Assembly: GCA_030374805.1 (NCBI GenBank)
Contig: JARGSG010000001.1
Location: forward strand, 434,001 to 498,000
Reading direction: 5' to 3'
Source: Gracilaria gracilis
Lineage: Eukaryota > Rhodophyta > Florideophyceae > Gracilariales > Gracilariaceae
Length of the DNA: 64,000 nt
Positions 8,501 to 18,378 of the stretch are shown here, piece by piece. Both the position numbers and the translations under genes were made by a program. Every line of letters begins with the position of its first letter. The first letter of the stretch is position 1. The notes beneath the pieces are model-generated. The model was not told where the DNA came from, did not search any database, and worked only from the letters and a program-made list of their open reading frames with translations.

Positions 8501-11125
8501 TTTGTCTTCGTCGTCCTCCATAAAGAAACAGGGTATTTCCAGATCATCGACTGGCTCAGCTTCGGCCGCAGTCGGTAAGCGGGAAAGTGCATCACCCTGA
8601 GTGTTCAGGATTCCCTTCTTGTACTGCACGTCGAAGTTGAACTCCGATAATCTTAGCCTCCACCGCATCAAGCGGCCAGAGGGCTCCGCAATCGAGAGAA
8701 GCCATCGCAGAGCCGAATGGTCGGTATGAACGGTAAAATGTCCTCCCATGAGGTACGGTCGCAGCGTCTGGAGAGCCCAGACTACTGCTAAGCATTCTTT
8801 CTCGGGTACCGAGTAATTCCTTTCATGCACGTTAAGGCTTCGAGACCAAAAACCAATTGGAAGTCGTTCGCCACTCTCCGTGGTCTGAAACAGGGCACAG
8901 CCGATCTGGAAATTGCTGGCATCCGTATCGATGGCATAGGACAATCCGAGTTTCGGCAGGGAAAGAATTGGCGGCGAAGTTACTGCATCAATGAGCGATG
9001 AGAATGCCGTTGCCTTAGGGTCATCGAATGGTTCTAGTTTCACTGGCTGTCCCTTTCGCAAGAGTTCATTCAATGGAGCTGCTATATCCGCGAAGTGCGG
9101 AATAAAACGGCGGTAGACATTGCAAAGGCCGAGGAAGGATCGGAGTTTCGTCTGAGTCCGTGGGTGTTTGGCCTCCTTGAGGGACCGCACACGTACAGCG
9201 TCAATCGATAGCCGTCCCGGACGGATTATGTGGCCGAGATATTTCACGGTATCGGTAAAGAACTCGCACTTCTTCAACTTCAGTGTGATGCCTGCCTCTC
9301 GTAGGACTCGCATCACCTCCCGAACGTGGGTCAAGTGCTCGTCCAGGTTACTGGAGAACACAATGATGTCATCCAGGTATACCAGGCACGTTTTCCACTT
9401 AAAGCGGGCAAGCAAAATATCCACTGCTCTTTGGAAAGTGGCAGGGGCGTTCGTGAGCCCGAAGGGCATCCGGTTGAATCGGTATAGTCCTTGATGACAT
9501 ACAAACGCCGTTTTATCACGGTCCTCTGCCCTAACTGGGACTTGCCAATATCCCCAGTTCGCGTCGAGGGTCGTGAACACCTTTGCGCTTCCGAGCGAAT
9601 CGATACATTCGTCCATCCTCCGGATGGGATACACGTCCTTGACGGTAGCCGCGTTAAGCTTGCGGTAATCGATACAAAAACGCCAAGACCCATCGGGTTT
9701 GGGAGCGAGTACCACGGGCGAGGCCCATGGCGACTGGGCCGGTTCAATGACTCCGGCGCGGAGCATCTTCTTGACTTGAGTCTTCTCTTCTTCCCGAGCT
9801 GTTGGTCCTGCCCTGTAGGGGTGTTGCGAGATTGGCCGAGTGTTCGGCATCAAATCTATCCGATGTTCGGTGATCCCAATTTTCCCAAGGGAACCGTCCC
9901 ACATGGGGGTGAACTCACGTAGCATATCCCATAACTTCTCATGGTGAGACTCTGGGACATGGTTAAAGTCTAGAGACTCGAGCTCCTGTACGGGGTCCTT
10001 CTTCTCAGATCCAGGTGATTCTGGCCTTCCTTCCGACAGTGTCGGCGTTGCTTCTTTCGGCGAGTTCAACACTTCTTTACCCGAAGAGTTCGGCTCAGCG
10101 TCTCCCGACGAAGTCTTTGGTACAGTTGTGTCAGCGCACTTCCCCTCTTACTCCTCAGCTTCGAGAATTCCGAGAACCTCGGCGGTAGAGACCTGTGTGG
10201 GTACAATAGCCACCGGGTGTGGTAACATGGAACCAATGACTTGGTTCTTTACCAACCTCTGTTGGGAGGAGCTGAAATTAGCAACCAATACCCTGAAGGG
10301 CTTTTCTGGCTCAACAAGTACAATCCCATTCGCGAGGGCCACGTTCTGCCTTTCGTAAAGGAGAGGCAATGGCTGAACAGTTTGCAGGCCGTGCTGTAGG
10401 GACGTGACCATGACCCATGTCTGGGATTCCGGTGGAATGCAAGTAGACCGAGCCACTCGGAGCTTCGTAGATGAACGGTGCGATTCCGCTGGCTGCTGGG
10501 CCAATGGCAATGGAACTTGCTTCTTGAAAGCCTTTCGTAAAGGTCGCCGAACAATTGGCACTGTTGTGCCGTTCTCCAGCTCGACGGTCCTTTTCCGTGG
10601 TCGAATTGCTTCGACAAAACGGTCGCAGAAATCACATCCGAGTATGACCGGCGCAGCTAAACGCTTGCAGACTATGAAGTCCAAGCGGACAACGCAACGG
10701 CCAAGCCTGACAATCAGGTCAATTACTCCCACGATTGAAAGGGGCCTATTGTTTGCATCCGCTATCTCGGTCGGCGGGGCCGGCCGAATCTGAGACAATA
10801 ACTGCGTCGGAATAAGCGATTGAACCAAGAAGTTTGGACCAGTACCCGTGTCGAGAACGGACAACTGCCGAACCATATAATGGTCGGATATCCCGAGGTC
10901 GGCGAAAACTTTGTAGTTTCGTTTCGCCATGACCAGGACTCTATCCGGAGCGCGGAAATTGCGTGACCGTACCCACGGGCGACGGAGAACACCGAGATGT
11001 TCCGAGTCCACGTCTGTCGTGGCCATCTTCCTCGTAAGGATCGTGACCGGGGAGCGAGGCTTTGCAACCTCCGGCGCAGTTGAGCTCGACTGCGTTTGCG
11101 CCGCTCCTTCAAAGGAGGCTCCCAT
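5579..11125 (-). pseudogene. pol: Element 1 pol polyprotein (PR-RT-RNaseH-IN-chromodomain) with two in-frame stops
   Basis: One frame runs from ATG 11125 to TAA 5579-5581 (about 1849 codons), broken by TAA at 10148-10150 and TAG at 8069-8071. Order: aspartic protease (LDTGTG near 10845, VILGCDF), reverse transcriptase (FCIDYRKLN; catalytic YLDD at 9368-9379), RNase H (AIDTDAS, HTDHSALRW), integrase zinc-binding H-H-C-C just before the TAG, integrase core (AIDIL, LLSDNG, QVERFN), a GPY-type module, a long disordered Pro/Thr-rich region, then a chromodomain (EFVVDRIV..VYQVRWYGYPPSEDTHEP; His replaces the usual Trp). pol is in the -1 frame relative to gag. The TAA lies at the protease/RT junction and might be tolerated. 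The TAG splits the integrase zinc-binding module from the catalytic core and is probably inactivating. Confidence 0.9.
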
Positions 11126-11142
11126 GCTCAGTTTTTCTGAGC
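11126..11142 (-). promoter_or_regulatory. Hairpin and A-run at the gag stop / pol start of element 1
   Basis: GCTCAGAAAAACTGAGC on the minus strand is a perfect 6-bp stem with an AAAAA loop. The gag TGA (11130-11128) lies in the 3' arm and the pol ATG (11125) begins immediately after the stem. gag reads CAG AAA AAC TGA, and pol is in the -1 frame. This fits either a -1 frameshift at the A-run or termination-reinitiation over a 2-nt gap. Confidence 0.5.
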
Positions 11143-13146
11143 GTCGCCGCTATTTTGCGGAACCGCTGGGCTCGCAAATGCGGCTGCTGCTTCACCATGA
11201 TGCGGTGAAGATTCCTGTTTTCCAGGCTGAGTATCCGCCTTCGCACGAAGGTACGATTTGTCGGGAACACGTTCCCGCTCGGCGGGCGTCAACGACTCAT
11301 AATGGAGAACAATTTTTGCCATCTCCCTGAATGGTAACATACAGTTCGGGGCAATATGACTAGGTTTGTAGCAAACATGGCATATGAGCTGGCGAAGAGA
11401 ATCCGCATTGGGCGGTCTTCGCTCCTGTCTCGGGGGGTAGGGATCCCTCCACCCGGGACGGGAGTTTCTATATCCGCCAGAGTGCGGCACTGGCAATGCC
11501 GGAACATGATTACCGGCGTACAGAGCAGGATGAGAATCTTCGGTTGTCGGTCTCATCGTGGATGGCAGGTCCGACGTTGCCAAAGATTGGTCACTCTGCA
11601 CCAGGTGCACGTTGTCGTAGTTAGCATGGGCTGAACCTCTCGATTGATGCTGTGATAAATCCCTCTCTTCCAGATGGAATAGACGGCGTGTGCGAGACTT
11701 AATGCCGGCACGTGCCCGTGCCGCATCACCCTCAGCTTGGGCAAATTGAACCAGCTCCAAGTAGGAGATCTTGCGCTTGTTCTCTTGATAACGGGCCACC
11801 AAAGTCCTAATCGAGGGAACCAAGCCATCCACAAACATGGTACATCGCTCGGCCGCGGAGTAGACGTTCCCACAGCGGTGAAAGCCCTTATTCAACCGTG
11901 TAGAATAAACGGTCTCCGTCTCTTCCGGTCCTTGCTTCGTGTCGCGCAATGCGAGTATGGCCTCTTGAATTGCGTTCCCTGTAGCGTAGGATCGCAGGAG
12001 GTACTGTACAGCCTCTGGCCAACAAGTCACTCCTCCCTCGGAGGCACGAGACGATCCGCGGACAGAGTTGTACTGGTCCTCGGCCATACCTTTTAAAAAG
12101 TAAGGCAGTGCGATGTAGGCTTGCGCCTCAGACATCCGAAGTACATCGGCTTCCCCAACATATCGGGCGAGAAAGTCCAACACTTGGATTGGATCCTGCC
12201 CAGAGAACTTATTGGGCTTCAGTGTGAGCTCCAGCCTCTTAATGTGGTCTTTCACTCGTCCAGTCCCGCGAGGGGTCCTTTCTCCACTGGAGTCTTCCAG
12301 CCGATAATATCGGTACGACAGCAACTTCCGATACAATAAATTCGTCGGCTTCAGTTCCTTGAGTCCAAGGTGCTTTCGTCCTTTAGAACGGCTCCGGGCA
12401 ACGCCTTGCGTGGCCTCGGTGGCCCGGGAACGGGTAGCACGAGAGCGTGGGGGCTCGTCCTCGCTTTCCGAAGAATCGGTTGACGAATCCCTGACTTGGG
12501 CATTAGACTCAGAGGATGAAGAAGAGGACGAATCAGGTTCCAATTTAACCTTTCCCTTCTTTCCCGCATGGCGGTCTTTGGAGCGGTGCGACTTCCGAGA
12601 ACCTTCGGAAACCGGCACGCCGGGCGCCACAGCATCGTGGATGATGGTGTGCTCGACCGTTTCCAGACGGGCCGCTAAGCGGTTTAAATGATCAGCTGCC
12701 TTCTCATGCAGGACAGCCGATTCCTTTCGGTCTTCCATGATCTGGTTGACATCAGACCGTAAGACACGGACGTCTTGCGAAACATCCCGAACATCGGCTT
12801 CGTACAGCCGTTGCCGGAGTTTCGTAATGTCTTGAATCAGAGCCACGTGAGAGTTCTGCATCACGCGCACTTGTGCCTCTAATTCACGGAGGGTATACTC
12901 GTCGGACCTCGACGACATGGCTTCAGCCGCTTGCGCGGAATTAGCCGGTCCTTGAGCGGGTGGGGCCCCATTGTTGGTACGGGGACCCCGGGAAGCCGGT
13001 GCTTCAGCGGTATCACCCGGGATGTTCAGTACATCCGTTGGTAACGGCGGGAGGCTCTGAGCCAGTCCAGATGATTCCGGTGGTCCGGCAATTGGGCCAG
13101 GTGCAGACCCAGCCTTCGAGCCCCCGTTGTTACGGCGAGATGTCAT
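11128..13146 (-). CDS. gag: Element 1 Gag polyprotein
   Basis: 672 residues from ATG 13146 (an in-frame TTG lies 15 nt upstream) to TGA 11128-11130. The N-terminus is Pro/Ala-rich, followed by a predicted coiled coil (about residues 90-160) and a Ser/acidic tract. A retrotransposon-Gag capsid-like region runs from about residue 280 to 480 (PNKFSGQDPIQVLDFLARY, YLLRSYATGNAIQEAI, FVDGLVPSIRTLV). A CCHC zinc knuckle (CHVCYKPSHIAPNC) lies near residue 600. Gag would package the RNA into virus-like particles. The frame is intact. Confidence 0.88.
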   Translation of the reverse strand: MTSRRNNGGSKAGSAPGPIAGPPESSGLAQSLPPLPTDVLNIPGDTAEAPASRGPRTNNGAPPAQGPANSAQAAEAMSSRSDEYTLRELEAQVRVMQNSHVALIQDITKLRQRLYEADVRDVSQDVRVLRSDVNQIMEDRKESAVLHEKAADHLNRLAARLETVEHTIIHDAVAPGVPVSEGSRKSHRSKDRHAGKKGKVKLEPDSSSSSSSESNAQVRDSSTDSSESEDEPPRSRATRSRATEATQGVARSRSKGRKHLGLKELKPTNLLYRKLLSYRYYRLEDSSGERTPRGTGRVKDHIKRLELTLKPNKFSGQDPIQVLDFLARYVGEADVLRMSEAQAYIALPYFLKGMAEDQYNSVRGSSRASEGGVTCWPEAVQYLLRSYATGNAIQEAILALRDTKQGPEETETVYSTRLNKGFHRCGNVYSAAERCTMFVDGLVPSIRTLVARYQENKRKISYLELVQFAQAEGDAARARAGIKSRTRRLFHLEERDLSQHQSRGSAHANYDNVHLVQSDQSLATSDLPSTMRPTTEDSHPALYAGNHVPALPVPHSGGYRNSRPGWRDPYPPRQERRPPNADSLRQLICHVCYKPSHIAPNCMLPFREMAKIVLHYESLTPAERERVPDKSYLRAKADTQPGKQESSPHHGEAAAAFASPAVPQNSGDAQKN

Positions 13147-13276
13147 TGACCGCCGAAGCAATCGGGAGTTTTAAACGAACGATTACCGCTTCCAGCAGTA
13201 ACGCAAAGTGGAATCTCCCCACGCAGAGGGATACAGCACCAGTTTCCACTACAACAAAAGTTGGCCAGAAAGCCGT

Positions 13277-13294
13277 TTCTAGGTCGGGAGACCA
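13277..13294 (-). other. Primer-binding site of element 1
   Basis: TGGTCTCCCGACCTAGAA on the minus strand starts 2 nt after the 5' LTR and begins with TGG, the complement of tRNA CCA. The same 18 nt serve element 2. I cannot name the tRNA. Confidence 0.8.
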
Positions 13295-13296
13295 CT

Positions 13297-14148
13297 TGTG
13301 GAGCAAAGCCGGGAACGGAAGGAAAGAACACAAACCGCGCCAGCGGCTACGCACCCAAGGTGTTCAGCCTTGCTCCCTATTGGGGCAGAGCAGTGGCAGA
13401 ACCCTCCGATGAGGCCGACACGTGCCGGGCGTAACTGCGGGCAGCCTCTTCCTGACTTACAGACGGAGGTTGGGGGTGGCAATCGGGTTGCCAACAGGAA
13501 GGATTCCACTGGGTGTGGCGTATCCCGTAGCAAAAGGGACGAGACAGAAGGTAGCAAAATGAGCCGAACTGCGGAGCATAGACTCGTGAGAGCTGGGAAT
13601 AATCCCGAGACAAAAAGGGGCAAACCTGTACAACAGGGCGAGGTGTAACGAAGCCGTAAGACGGGAAAACAGAAAGAGTGTATGGAAGAATGACCAATAA
13701 GAGGCCGTAACGACGGATCGGTGCTTCTCGGTGACGGAGGTGGATAACTTGTCCGGATAAGCGGCGGTATTCCCCGGGGATGGGGCGAAAGACCGTGCGC
13801 AAGCGGAACTCAAGCTAGAGCCAAGGCCTCGTTGAGGTTTACTTCCCCGTACAGTGGCGTCAAGTGCCGCCACTTATATACGGCTGACAAATATCACTAA
13901 AATATCTAAGTACCCGGCACGCCGGCCAACACTACCCACGTGTACCTCCGTGGCACACTTGCAACGGCGCATCCGGTAATCGGGCGCGGGCACACACGTG
14001 TCGCGCCAATCCTGCCCTTTATACGCGGATCCCTAATCCGGGCGAAATAGGCAAATAAACTTCATAATAGTAGGAAGTTCAGCCGAAAATAACAACGGAT
14101 ATATGAGCGGCATCCCCCTCAGTCCCTGCCAAGGGCAATTGCTCTACA
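13297..14148 (-). repeat. LTR B, now the 5' LTR of element 1
   Basis: 852 bp, TGTGGAGC (13297) to CTCTACA (14148). About a dozen substitutions are found only in this copy and are spread along its length, so most of it probably comes from a different insertion than LTR A. The right flank is ACTAT (14149-14153), which pairs with ATAGT after LTR C and not with the CGTCT before LTR A. Confidence 0.92.
13873..13880 (-). promoter_or_regulatory. TATA box in LTR B driving gag-pol
   Basis: TATATAAG on the minus strand inside the LTR, upstream of gag. The same box is present in LTR A (3164-3172) and LTR C (about 17141-17150, plus strand), so it marks the family promoter. Transcription would start roughly 30 bp downstream. 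Confidence 0.55.
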
Positions 14149-14230
14149 ACTATCAAATGACCTGACTGCTGGTCAAGCCGACCGAAAGATAACTTTAATC
14201 GTACTAACCGTAAGGACTAACGAGGGCTAA

Positions 14231-16162
14231 CTAGGCCGGTGGAGCGGGCTTAATGTCGTCGTTTTCGTGATCGCTGGACGCATCCCTGCCAGCACCCGGG
14301 CCTCGTCCACTGGAACTGAGATCCTCGACACCCTCTACGCGTTGAAGCTTGTGAAGCGGGCCCTTTGGACTGCTGTACGGCGAACGTTCAGACGCGCTGT
14401 CGTCGCTCAGATTGACACCGTACTGGCCATCGAGGTCTCCTAAGACCTTTATGGACAGCATTTGCGCGTTGTCCTGTAGGATCCTGGGAATGTAGTCCTT
14501 CATGTTTTCGTGCTGCTCCAACAGGGCAGCGTACCGAGACGCACGGCGAGCCCAAGAGCGTGCGCGCTTCAGCAAGTCCTGTAGGTCCCCAGAAACGTTG
14601 AGACCAACGGACGACGCGACCTTACGAAGTTCTTCTGCCGCTTCAATTACGCCCACTGGTATGTTCGAAACCGGGGGCAACGGTGCGATTGACGGCATAT
14701 TCTCTTGGTCGACCGAGCTATACGGACTGACCACTAAGACAATTGCCGCCGCAGGTGTCGAGCCATCGGAACGCAGCGCCACCTGCGCTGAAGACGGACC
14801 TTCGGGAGCATTGGCCCCCAGCGGAACAGCAGCATCGATGATCCCAGGACCGGACAACGAATTGGCGTCATCCTCATCCGTTACCAGGTTTGGACCAACT
14901 AGAACAACTGGAAGCTCTTCCTCCTGTTCGGACGCAAGGATTACTGTGTCCTCAAGGAAGTTTTGGGACGTGAATCCCTCTCCCCTCGGCCAGTAATCTG
15001 GCAGGTTACGACGAGGCACTACCGCTGGACTCTCTTTCAACGGCTTGGACAAATAAGCCTTACCGTCATCATGACCCTGTGGATGGCGTGGGATATTCCT
15101 AAAGGAATCATTTTCATAGTCATACCAGAGGTACCGAGGGGTCTGATCCCAATCAACCGTAAGGACGGTATCCAGTAGGCCTTCTGCGTCCTCCACGGTA
15201 AACTCTGTCCCACGGACAACGTTTTGAATCCCAAGGCAGTTCCGGAAATACCGGATGAGAGACACCGGAAGCGGACATACACGACCTTTAGGACAGCGCA
15301 TGCCAATGTCCTCAGACCATACCCGCCAGTCTTGGCTTCGAACGTTCCCACGGACCCCATACCTCGCGGTGTGCAGGAAGGCCATAAGGACAAACACCGC
15401 CCACTCGACGAACGCTATGTGCCAGATTCGTTCCACACGGAGAGTCCTTACGGTCAGCATGTGGCGCGCATGATAAGCGGAGATGGAAGGAGTAGGGACC
15501 ATAAGGAGCGGGGAAACCTTCCAGAACTCATGGAACTGGTTGTCCACTGGAAACTCCGGCACGGTCACGTAGAGTCCCTGTCGTGCCCTTGCGGGCATAT
15601 CATGAAACTCGACGTTATGCCAGCAAAAGAAGTAGCCAAGGGACTTGCGAATGCTTGCGTCTGGCTCCACCAGGTCGCCCCAGAAGTCTCGACTGGCCAT
15701 CCAGTATATCTGATCGTATGGAGGAAGGAAGCACATCAGACCCAATGGATTGTCACCCACTGGAGGGAACTGGACATCCACGCTGGCCGGAAACTTGCGG
15801 TCTAGTTCGTCCACAAGGAAATTCAGTCGCCACTGGTAATCAACTTTCTCTGGACAACGAACGAACGGAATGTCCACCAGGACGATCTCACGCGTGCGCT
15901 CTCCCGTACGGACGTCCATCGGTTGATGCAACCAACGGTTTTTCCAGGAAACTGGACGAGCATTTTTGCTCTGGCGCGGAAAGTCCGGAACGGCCTCGAA
16001 ATGGCGAGCGTCGAAGAATTGATTCTCCATTGAGGTTACGTACTCCTCTACGGACCATGGGATCGTAACCTCACGGTTCGAGCGCGTCCGCCCCGCGGTG
16101 TGGTCGAAGCGCTTACCAGGAGTCCATCTCGGACCTGACGCACCAGCGGACGAATTCGCCAT
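14231..16162 (-). CDS. Antisense ORF protein of element 2 (aORF2), unknown function
   Basis: 643 residues from ATG 16162 to TAG 14231-14233, antisense to the sense direction of its own LTR and polypurine tract. The ATG is about 100 bp inside the 3' LTR, the same position as aORF1 in element 1. No family is recognised. Residues 30-370 are Trp/Tyr/Phe/Arg-rich and globular. An acidic hinge at about 410-440 contains EEELPVVLVG, a hydrophobic patch next to acidic residues. A Leu/Arg-rich helix (about 535-565) and an acidic Ser-rich tail follow. Conserved blocks shared with aORF1 keep the same order: RARQG..VP.F, the V.WD..P block followed by WYDYEN (aORF1: YFDPWEWE), and the C-terminal V..DLQDLLKRARSW (aORF1: VTDLAQLQGLATQW). 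Overall identity is low but co-linear. The frame is unbroken. Confidence 0.8.
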   Translation of the reverse strand: MANSSAGASGPRWTPGKRFDHTAGRTRSNREVTIPWSVEEYVTSMENQFFDARHFEAVPDFPRQSKNARPVSWKNRWLHQPMDVRTGERTREIVLVDIPFVRCPEKVDYQWRLNFLVDELDRKFPASVDVQFPPVGDNPLGLMCFLPPYDQIYWMASRDFWGDLVEPDASIRKSLGYFFCWHNVEFHDMPARARQGLYVTVPEFPVDNQFHEFWKVSPLLMVPTPSISAYHARHMLTVRTLRVERIWHIAFVEWAVFVLMAFLHTARYGVRGNVRSQDWRVWSEDIGMRCPKGRVCPLPVSLIRYFRNCLGIQNVVRGTEFTVEDAEGLLDTVLTVDWDQTPRYLWYDYENDSFRNIPRHPQGHDDGKAYLSKPLKESPAVVPRRNLPDYWPRGEGFTSQNFLEDTVILASEQEEELPVVLVGPNLVTDEDDANSLSGPGIIDAAVPLGANAPEGPSSAQVALRSDGSTPAAAIVLVVSPYSSVDQENMPSIAPLPPVSNIPVGVIEAAEELRKVASSVGLNVSGDLQDLLKRARSWARRASRYAALLEQHENMKDYIPRILQDNAQMLSIKVLGDLDGQYGVNLSDDSASERSPYSSPKGPLHKLQRVEGVEDLSSSGRGPGAGRDASSDHENDDIKPAPPA

Positions 16163-16251
16163 ATGGCCAGAATAGAGGACGGTGACGGTAGTCGACCTAA
16201 TAGAACACTCGTACTGCAGGGGATTCAGGCTTAACCGAGACGTTCAAGCTT

Positions 16252-16264
16252 AAGGAGGAAACGA
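16252..16264 (+). other. Polypurine tract of element 2
   Basis: AAGGAGGAAACGA directly precedes the TGTGGG start of the 3' LTR on the plus strand, which fixes the element direction in this inverted piece. Confidence 0.65.
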
Positions 16265-16742
16265 TGTGGGAAAGCGAATCCTGAGGACGAGCAAGCTGAG
16301 AGACCATCATGGACGTATAACACGTGTACGGGCCTGAAGAGGTGGCGCTACGCGTGCGCGATTGCCAGGGGACCTTTTTATTATTGTATTTCATTAGATT
16401 AGCCATTAGAACCCACTGTAGATATAGGATAGGGCACATTACAGTGCCACAGGGTAGAGGCGCCTCGGTGCAGATACTTAAGCACCTCGAGCAGCGCCTC
16501 CCCTCATGTTGTAAAACAGACACCCTCTTGGTCACGACTAGCCCCCAAGCTTGCCGTTTTCTTGCCTCTAGGTCTTCAAGCCGCCACTACTGCGCCTTCC
16601 GTCCTGTAGGAGTGCATAGTTAGTGTCCGCCCATTGTACCTCCGTACCAGAGGTGTCGCCGTCATCCTCCTCCTACGTGGACCGCTCTGCCAAGCTACCA
16701 TCGAGGCCTTAGAAGTGAGCGCTCATTGCCCACTATCCTACA
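16265..16742 (+). repeat. 3' LTR of element 2 (inverted copy)
   Basis: 478 bp, TGTGGGAAAG to ATCCTACA. It is nearly identical to the reverse complement of 25111-25588, with the same length and about six to eight mismatches by eye, so the insertion is fairly young. It is followed by ATGGG (16743-16747). Confidence 0.93.
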
Positions 16743-16872
16743 ATGGGAACAATGTCAAAATGCTTAGAGAGCTACGTCAGCACCCTTGAAGTCCTTACGA
16801 AGGTCTTTCTTCTAGGGAAAGTCTTAAATTCCACGAAGAACGCTGTGCTCAAGTTTCTGTTAGATCCAGACG
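16743..16872 (-). other. Displaced 130-bp host fragment
   Basis: Unique DNA between the element 2 LTR and LTR C. Its ends are ATGGG (complement of the element 2 target duplication CCCAT) and AGACG (complement of CGTCT at 2585-2589). In reverse complement it fits between the amidase fragment ending at 2589 and element 2. I cannot show clear coding similarity in it. Confidence 0.7.
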
Positions 16873-17724
16873 TGTAGAGCAATTGCCCTTGGCAGGGACT
16901 GAGGGAGATGCCGCTCATATATCCGTTGTTATTTTCGGCTGAACTTCCTACTATTATGAAGTCTATTTCCTTATTTGGCCCGGATTAGGGATCCGCGTAT
17001 GAAGGGTAGGATTGGCGCGACACGTGTGTGCCCGCGCCCGATTACCGGATGCGCCGTTGCAAGTGTGCCACGGAGGTACACGTGGGTAGTGTTGGCCGGC
17101 GTGCCGGGTACTTAGATATTTTAGTGATATTTGTCAGCCCTATATAAGTGGCGGCACTTGACGCCACTGTACGGGGAAGTAAACCTCAACGAGGCCTTGG
17201 CTCTAGCTTGAGTTCCGCTTGCGCACGGTCTTTCGCCCCATCCCCGGGGAATACCGCCGCTTATCCGGACAAGTTATCCACCTCCGTCACCGAAAAGCAC
17301 CGATCCGTCGTTACGGCCTCTTATTGATCATTCTTCCATACACTCTTTCTGTTTTCCCGTCTTACGGCTTCGTTACACTTCGCCCTGTTGTACAGGTTTG
17401 CCCCTTTTTGTCTCGGGATTATTCCCAGCTCTCACGAGTCTGTGCTCCGCAGTGCGGCTCATTTTGCTACCTTCTGTCTCGTCTCTTTTGCTAGGGGATA
17501 CGCCACACCCAGTGGAATCCATCCTGTTGGCAACCCGATTGCCACCCCCAACCTCCGTCTGTAAGTCAGGAAGAGGCTGCCCGGAGTTACGCCTGGCACG
17601 TGTCGGCCCCATCGGAGGGTTCTGCCACTGCTCTGCCCCAATAGGGAGCAAGGCTGAACACCTTGGGTGCGTAGCCGCTGGCGCGGTTTGTGTTCTTTCC
17701 TTCCGTTCCCGGCTTGGCCCCACA
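16873..17724 (+). repeat. LTR C, isolated inverted family-1 LTR
   Basis: 852 bp, TGTAGAGC to CCCCACA, inverted relative to LTRs A and B and without adjoining internal sequence. It shares nearly all the sites at which A differs from B. Its flanks are AGACG and ATAGT, the complements of the outer flanks of element 1. It is the second exchange point of the inversion. Confidence 0.92.
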
Positions 17725-18378
17725 ATAGTTAGCCAGCCCTATGGCGGCGCTGCGACGGTTCGCTTTCTAATCACCGTACACTGGCCAATGGAATTGCTCC
17801 GGCGGTGGCCCGCGTCACTTGCTTGCCATGGCGGCGGTTGCATTAAAACGTGGCAACATGCACGGGTGGCAGCGTTGGCGTGTGTGTTCTCGTAGGGTGG
17901 CCGTTTAGCCCTCAAAAAATCAAGCGACAGAATTGACCATCGGTATTTCTTAATTTTTTTTGGAGTGCCATCGGTCGCAGCGCGCGCCAGATGCGCGCGT
18001 GCATCAAAAAGTGTCCAAAAAACGCAAAAATTGGCGATTGCAGGAGAGTCCGAATCCGGTATCCGCTGGTCTGTGCGCGGCCTAGGAGCCGAGATATCGG
18101 CCATTCTTTGTTTTGGCCGATTTCGAGCCGTGCACAGGCCTCTCAAAAAATCTTCCGTTTTTTCCGATGGATTTTTTGATCAACGCGCGCGCCGATGCAA
18201 GCGCCGCGCGCGCTGTAAGTGCGGTGCTGTCCATTCCAGAGGGCTTATAGTTAGCTCCATAGTTAGCATTAGCTATATTTAGTCCTAGAGAAGTTACGCG
18301 CGTGCGCCGTGGCCCTTGGGACGCCAGTACAATATTTCGCACGTGCCACCGGAACAAGAATAAAGTCCAGTGGTTAGC
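17725..18378. other. Non-coding stretch of element 2 beyond pol
   Basis: 654 bp between LTR C and the pol stop. It has T/A runs and GC-rich CGCG clusters (17980-18000, 18185-18210), and several repeats of the type CTCAAAAAATC. No protein-like frame is seen. In the unflipped element it separated pol from aORF2, equivalent to the convergent spacer of element 1. Confidence 0.5.

Larger units (their letters stand above)
2590..14148 (-). mobile_element. Element 1: Ty3/gypsy chromovirus with antisense ORF
   Basis: An 11.6-kb LTR retrotransposon read on the minus strand. Order: LTR B (13297-14148), primer-binding site, gag, protease, reverse transcriptase-RNase H, integrase with chromodomain, antisense ORF, polypurine tract, LTR A (2590-3439). 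The C-terminal chromodomain places it among chromoviruses. Its outer flanks do not match each other (CGTCT left, ACTAT right). They match the flanks of the inverted LTR C instead, showing that one end was exchanged by recombination. pol carries two in-frame stops, so this copy is probably not autonomous. Confidence 0.93.
14149..16742 (+). mobile_element. Element 2, detached 3' end (inverted)
   Basis: This segment holds the antisense ORF, polypurine tract and 3' LTR of the 478-bp-LTR family, and lacks gag and pol. Its 16265-16742 LTR is the reverse complement of the LTR at 25111-25588. It is bounded by ACTAT on the left, and the LTR is followed by ATGGG, the reverse complement of CCCAT found after the other LTR. 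It is therefore the missing 3' end of the element at 17725-25588, flipped by recombination between LTRs B and C. Confidence 0.88.
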
